DNA of 17,454 bases from contig JABZKC010000013.1 in the NCBI GenBank assembly GCA_015257485.1, positions 1 through 17,454 of the forward strand, written 5' to 3'. The notes beneath the pieces are model-generated. The model had not been told where the DNA came from, searched no databases, and saw nothing but the letters and a program-made list of their open reading frames with translations. The DNA comes from Nanosynbacter sp. (GTDB lineage: Bacteria > Patescibacteriota > Saccharimonadia > Saccharimonadales > Saccharimonadaceae). This document shows, in pieces, positions 14,159 to 17,454 of the stretch (position 1 is its first letter; each line of letters opens with the position of its first letter). The translations under genes and the position numbers were made by a program.

Positions 14159-16126
14159 TTACCAGCCACCACCGCCACCACCGCCGCCACCGCCGCCGGA
14201 GAATCCACCGCCACTGGAGTAGCCAGAACCGCCACTGCTGCTACTGGTGGAATAAGTTGAGGACGAGCTTGAAATACTAGATGTGAAGCTACCAAAATCG
14301 GCATACGATAGAGCATACCAGGTTGGAATGGTGTAATCGGTGCCGAGTTCTTCATAATATTTGTCGAGATTTTGGATCCAGGTTTTTTCGAGACCAAAGA
14401 GTGCGGCATAAGGCAGGAGCTCTTCGTAAAGGTGGACAATTCCCTCTGGTGAAGTATCGACATCTTTGACGTTTTGAAGGAACTTAATGCGTTCGCTTTC
14501 GGCAAGATTAATGTAGTCTTTGAGGCCTTGCATATAGACTACAATATCGAGTCCAGCATTAGTAAAATCGTGATATTTTCTAGCAAAATGGTTATAAGTA
14601 GAAGCAGCAATGGAGGTACCGATGAAAATAGCGGCAGCTAAGATGAAAAGTTCTGGCTTATAAATATAGAAAGAGGTGATATGAATGGTTCGATCGGCGA
14701 TGCGTAGGAGCCAAGAAAGGAGCTTCGGGAAGAATGGGAAGAATGAGGCGATACCAAAGAGCATACCGCCAAAAATGATAATAAAATGCACACCAATGAT
14801 ACTATCGAGAACGCCCATTATACCGGCTCTTTTATTGTCCTCGGTTAAACCTTTTTCGGCGATATCAAGCTTAATATTCGTGTCATAACTCATAATAAGT
14901 TGGTTGACCGAGTAAGAATTATTTTGTTTGAGCTTGAAGACTTCGCCGACTTCAGGCAGAGTAGAAGATTGGGCTAAGACACGAAGCATGGATTTTTCTT
15001 CGGAACTGAGATTGTCGGTATTTAGAATTTTGACTGACCAAGATTGTTTCTTATTGAAACCGAGAAAATTTTTTTCAATTGGATTTTTAATGATGCCAAT
15101 TTTCTTATGGACGGCTAGACTAAGCACGGTGGCAGTCTTTTGATTAAGCGGAGTGAAGCTAAAGAAACCAGCTTGACCAACGGTGAGATCTTTTCGAGGT
15201 TGATATTGTGGCACACGAATTAAGCTCTTGTAATATTGGTGTTTTTCGCGAACATGTTTCTGATAGTTACGAATGATACTAAAAATCGTAAAGAAAGAGG
15301 AAATACCGATAGCAATACAGACTGCTACCGCAATGTAGTTATATTTCGGTGGACGAATCTTAAAAGTATCGGCTTTGATGGCAATGACGAAAGTCGCGCC
15401 TTCACCGGCTTTGAGATCGTTGGCGGAAAAAGTGATGGAATTTTTGGCTTTTTCGATTTGACATTTATCAGTATCATTGGAGCGATATGCACCAGAATAA
15501 CAAATTGGGTTGCCAAAAATAGTACTAGCAATTTCATCGGAAAAATGAAGAGTGCCGGAAACTTGCTCGAAAGGCTGCTTCCAGTCGACACCATTAATAT
15601 TCCAGTAGAGCTCTTGATAGGCGCCGGAGATTGAAGAATTTGCGACATCTTTGAAAGCGGAGACTACATTGTCGAAGCTATATTTAATCACGTAGGTTTG
15701 TTCGCCGGAGACATAAGCGTCAGCATCACCGATTTTGAGTTTAATATTAGAATCGGAAACGCTGGATTCAAATTTTTCTGATTGACCATTGCGAGTGATG
15801 GTGGCCTTAAAAGCGTATGGATCGTCAATAATTTGATTTCTGCCGGCTTGGTTGAAAATTGGGATTACGCGCACGATACCATGATTAGTGTTTTCGTGGG
15901 TAAAGTTTGCGACTAAGGTTTCGGTCACATCTAGTTTAGAATAGCCTTCGGCATCTTTGGTTAGCTCATAATCGGCATGAAATTTTTTGAAAGTAAAATC
16001 GTTAACGGCGGAATTTTCGCTGCTTGAGTTACTGCGTTTTTTACGTGCAAAAGTTGGTTCGGCAGGAACTAAAATAATAGTAAAAACTGATAGTAATAAA
16101 ATAAACCTTAAAAAGAATTTCCTCAT
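14159..16126 (-). CDS. DUF2207 membrane protein with poly-Gly C-terminus
   Basis: A 655-residue envelope protein. A signal peptide spans residues 1-27 (basic MRKFFLR, hydrophobic core, cleavage near T-F-A). The extracytoplasmic domain (about 40-255) matches the DUF2207 pattern, including D-V-T-E-T and G-I-V-R-V-I-P. A membrane helix lies at about 264-286, then a cytoplasmic segment, then two more helices before a cytoplasmic C-terminal part. The last 24 residues are a Gly/Ser tail ending in eleven Gly and Trp, a hallmark of this family; it is encoded by mixed Gly codons, not a homopolymer. The family's function is unknown. There is no ribosome-binding site; an extended -10 lies 6 nt from ATG 16126, so translation is probably from a leaderless mRNA. 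Confidence 0.9.
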   Translation of the reverse strand: MRKFFLRFILLLSVFTIILVPAEPTFARKKRSNSSSENSAVNDFTFKKFHADYELTKDAEGYSKLDVTETLVANFTHENTNHGIVRVIPIFNQAGRNQIIDDPYAFKATITRNGQSEKFESSVSDSNIKLKIGDADAYVSGEQTYVIKYSFDNVVSAFKDVANSSISGAYQELYWNINGVDWKQPFEQVSGTLHFSDEIASTIFGNPICYSGAYRSNDTDKCQIEKAKNSITFSANDLKAGEGATFVIAIKADTFKIRPPKYNYIAVAVCIAIGISSFFTIFSIIRNYQKHVREKHQYYKSLIRVPQYQPRKDLTVGQAGFFSFTPLNQKTATVLSLAVHKKIGIIKNPIEKNFLGFNKKQSWSVKILNTDNLSSEEKSMLRVLAQSSTLPEVGEVFKLKQNNSYSVNQLIMSYDTNIKLDIAEKGLTEDNKRAGIMGVLDSIIGVHFIIIFGGMLFGIASFFPFFPKLLSWLLRIADRTIHITSFYIYKPELFILAAAIFIGTSIAASTYNHFARKYHDFTNAGLDIVVYMQGLKDYINLAESERIKFLQNVKDVDTSPEGIVHLYEELLPYAALFGLEKTWIQNLDKYYEELGTDYTIPTWYALSYADFGSFTSSISSSSSTYSTSSSSGGSGYSSGGGFSGGGGGGGGGGGW

Positions 16127-16132
16127 GGTTTA

Positions 16133-16141
16133 ATTTTACCA
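16133..16141 (-). promoter_or_regulatory. Extended -10 promoter of the DUF2207 gene
   Basis: TGG-TAAAAT (16141-16133), 6 nt before ATG 16126; transcription should begin at or next to the start codon. No -35 match. Confidence 0.65.
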
Positions 16142-16146
16142 TAAAG

Positions 16147-16210
16147 CTAGAGGACTTCGCGTAGAGAACGTTTGATTACTAGAGAACTTCGCGCAGTGAA
16201 CGTTTGATTA
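16147..16210 (-). repeat. Tandem 32-bp duplication of the ldh 3' end
   Basis: The last 32 bases of ldh (16210-16179) are repeated directly after its stop (16178-16147) with three substitutions. Read in its own frame, the extra copy encodes the same end, I-K-R-S-L-R-E-V-L-stop; all three differences are synonymous (TCA/TCT, CTG/CTA, GTT/GTC). Confidence 0.93.
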
Positions 16211-17093
16211 CGTTGATGGAAGACTGCATGCGGATAGCTTCCATTTCGGTAAGTTCGGTATCGAGACGGCGCACGATTCCTTTACGACCAACAATGGTTG
16301 GAAAGCCAAAGAAGCAATCAGAAAAATTATCATAAGTAGAAACTGGCAATACGCGATTTTCGTCATTAAAAATGCAATTCACGATACGGGTGACACAGGC
16401 ACCGATGCCATAATAAGTTGCGCCCTTTTTGTTGATAATTTCATAGGCCTGATTTTTGGTGTCAGTTTCGATATTTTTGAGCTCAGAAGCGGAAATTAAA
16501 TCAGTGATTGGTTGACCACCGATATTAGCATTTGACCAGAGAGCAAATTCGCTGTCGCCATGTTCGCCCACTTGATAGGCGTGAACGGATTTTGGTGAAA
16601 TGCCGAGACGATTAGCGACGTTATATTTTAGGCGGGCGGAATCGAGAACGGTGCCGGAGCCGATAACTTTGTGACTTGGAAAACCAGAATATTCCATGAC
16701 GAGGTAGGATAAAACATCGACTGGGTTGGTCACCATGAGAAAAATACCTTGGAAGCCATTTTTTACGAGATTTTCGACAATTTCTTTGACGATTTTGGCG
16801 TTACGGGCGAGGAGTTCAGTACGAGTTTCTCCGCCTTTTTTCTGAGCGGCACCAGCGGTGATAATCACCAGGTCGGTATCTTTGCTGTCCTTTTCGTAGG
16901 AGCCAGCATGAATTTTCATGAAATTTGGTGAAACCGCTAAAGTGTCACGCAGGTCCATCGCCTCACCTTCGGCATCGGCTTGGTCTTGGTCGATAAGAAC
17001 CAATTCATTGATGGCGTTATGGGAAGAAACCAAAGAAAAGCCAATGCTGGCACCAACGTTTCCTGTTCCAATAATCATTACTTTGTTCGACAT
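16179..17093 (-). CDS. ldh: L-lactate dehydrogenase
   Basis: NAD-dependent L-lactate dehydrogenase, 304 residues, cytoplasmic, reducing pyruvate to lactate to regenerate NAD in fermentation. The N-terminal Rossmann motif G-T-G-N-V-G is at 9-14, with acidic L-I-D at the end of the second strand. The mobile loop A-G-A-A-Q-K-K-G-G-E-T-R carries Gln at the specificity position, where malate dehydrogenases have Arg, followed by the substrate Arg. V-T-N-P-V-D, L-D-S-A-R-L and catalytic His178 in G-E-H-G-D-S-E are present. The start ATG 17093 is preceded by AGGGTGG about 7 nt away, an ordinary ribosome-binding site. The downstream copy of its final 32 bases suggests the gene, or its 3' part, was replaced by a related allele. 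A malate dehydrogenase is less likely because of the Gln. Confidence 0.93.
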   Translation of the reverse strand: MSNKVMIIGTGNVGASIGFSLVSSHNAINELVLIDQDQADAEGEAMDLRDTLAVSPNFMKIHAGSYEKDSKDTDLVIITAGAAQKKGGETRTELLARNAKIVKEIVENLVKNGFQGIFLMVTNPVDVLSYLVMEYSGFPSHKVIGSGTVLDSARLKYNVANRLGISPKSVHAYQVGEHGDSEFALWSNANIGGQPITDLISASELKNIETDTKNQAYEIINKKGATYYGIGACVTRIVNCIFNDENRVLPVSTYDNFSDCFFGFPTIVGRKGIVRRLDTELTEMEAIRMQSSINVIKRSLREVL

Positions 17094-17140
17094 AGTTTTT
17101 CCACCCTGAAATTAAAAATATTATAGAAATGCTTATGCTT

Positions 17141-17149
17141 ATTTTAACA
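17141..17149 (-). promoter_or_regulatory. Extended -10 promoter of ldh
   Basis: TGT-TAAAAT (17149-17141), 47 nt before ATG 17093, giving a leader of about 40 nt with AGGGTGG. No clear -35. Confidence 0.55.
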
Positions 17150-17159
17150 TATTTTGCAA

Positions 17160-17282
17160 TTAGATTCGACGAGTGTACCAGTTAACATTAGTGGTGATAA
17201 GATTTAGATTTGACGAATATCCCAGTTGATATTGGCAATGGGAGTCTTAAATTTGACGAACGTCCCAGTTAATACTAGCGGT
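17160..17282 (-). repeat. Three tandem degenerate copies of a gene's 3' end
   Basis: The in-gene copy begins at 17247 and two further copies follow at 17204 and 17160 (periods 43 and 44). Over the first 36 bases the extra copies each match the gene copy at about 28 positions. In their own frames they encode S-I-N-W-D-V-R-Q-I-stop, N-I-N-W-D-I-R-Q-I-stop and N-V-N-W-Y-T-R-R-I-stop. Confidence 0.88.
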
Positions 17283-17454
17283 AGCGACGTCGAGAAGGTT
17301 TTGCGGATTCCAGGTGGCAAGCGCGGCGATTTTGGCGGGAAGCATGCCGGTCCAGAGAGAAAGTGGAGTGAAATTAGTGTGATCAAGGCGAATGGTGTAG
17401 ACTTCGCCAGCTTTGGCCATAATGATTTGGTCACTATGTAGCGTAATAAGAGTC
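17247..17454 (-). CDS. C-terminal part of an unrecognised protein
   Basis: The gene starts beyond the right edge; only the last 68 complete codons are seen, ending in TAA at 17249-17247. The frame is open to the window edge and reads naturally: T-L-I-T-L-H-S-D-Q-I-I-M-A-K-A-G-E-V, then H-T-N-F-T-P-L-S-L-W-T-G-M-L-P, ending T-A-S-I-N-W-D-V-R-Q-I. No membrane helix or family motif is recognised. This frame is preferred over the overlapping 17204-17434 frame because its C-terminal motif N-W-D-V-R-Q-I is repeated, degenerate, in two copies downstream, which marks it as the conserved coding end. It is on the same strand as ldh, about 150 bp upstream of it. Confidence 0.72.
   Translation of the reverse strand, partial: TLITLHSDQIIMAKAGEVYTIRLDHTNFTPLSLWTGMLPAKIAALATWNPQNLLDVATASINWDVRQI

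Noticed and set aside
14159..14230. Poly-Gly coding tail of DUF2207 protein as a slippage site
   Set aside because: The codons are a mix of GGT, GGC and GGA, not a homopolymer, and the tail is normal for the family.
17204..17434. A 76-codon minus-strand frame at the right edge
   Set aside because: The overlapping frame ending at 17247 is open to the window edge and carries the repeated C-terminal motif; this frame only reaches the second end-copy by passing through the real gene out of frame.
1..17454. Alternative genetic code with TGA as Gly
   Set aside because: The hydrolase gene ends in TGA and all long genes lack internal TGA.

Overview
The window looks like part of a Candidatus Saccharibacteria (TM7) genome or a close patibacterial relative. 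The grounds are tandem BspA-like (DUF285) surface proteins carrying the N-terminal domain typical of that group, a sortase with a long Gln/Tyr-rich cytoplasmic tail, a DUF2207 protein, a PEGA protein and an L-lactate dehydrogenase, all in low-to-moderate G+C DNA with short intergenic gaps. TGA is used as a stop (end of the hydrolase gene at 10376) and Trp is read from TGG, so the recoded Gracilibacteria/Absconditabacteria code is unlikely. The assignment is inferred from protein character, not from a marker gene.

Layout, left to right. Positions 1-2509: two tandem BspA-like adhesin genes (+), the first cut by the window edge, the second with a run of ten G at its start. Positions 2615-4800 (-): glutamyl-tRNA synthetase (gltX), a small very acidic protein and tRNA-Glu(CUC), each with its own promoter. 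Positions 4921-6249 (-) and 6355-7890 (+): divergent genes for two single-pass membrane proteins (DUF4367-like and PEGA). Positions 8056-9903 (-): a sortase, divergent from tRNA-Leu(CAA) at 9962-10048. Positions 10049-10375: no protein gene, but several inverted repeats and a possible small RNA. Positions 10376-10951 (-): a small alpha/beta hydrolase. Positions 11096-14018 (+): a two-gene operon of a two-TM coiled-coil protein and a P-type cation ATPase. Positions 14159-16126 (-): DUF2207 membrane protein. Positions 16179-17093 (-): ldh. Positions 17247-17454 (-): the 3' end of an unrecognised gene.

Much of the window concerns the cell envelope: adhesins, sortase, three membrane proteins with extracytoplasmic domains and an ion pump, which fits an episymbiont living on a host surface. 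The most unusual signals are: (1) a G10 tract between two competing start codons of an adhesin gene, a likely phase-variation switch; (2) degenerate extra copies of the last codons of two neighbouring genes (ldh and the right-edge gene) just downstream of their stops, with differences that are synonymous or conservative, which look like scars of gene replacement by diverged alleles; (3) extended -10 promoters (TGN-TATAAT/TAAAAT) only 6-9 nt from the ATG of five genes, implying leaderless or nearly leaderless mRNAs, and the same 8-nt spacing at both tRNA genes.
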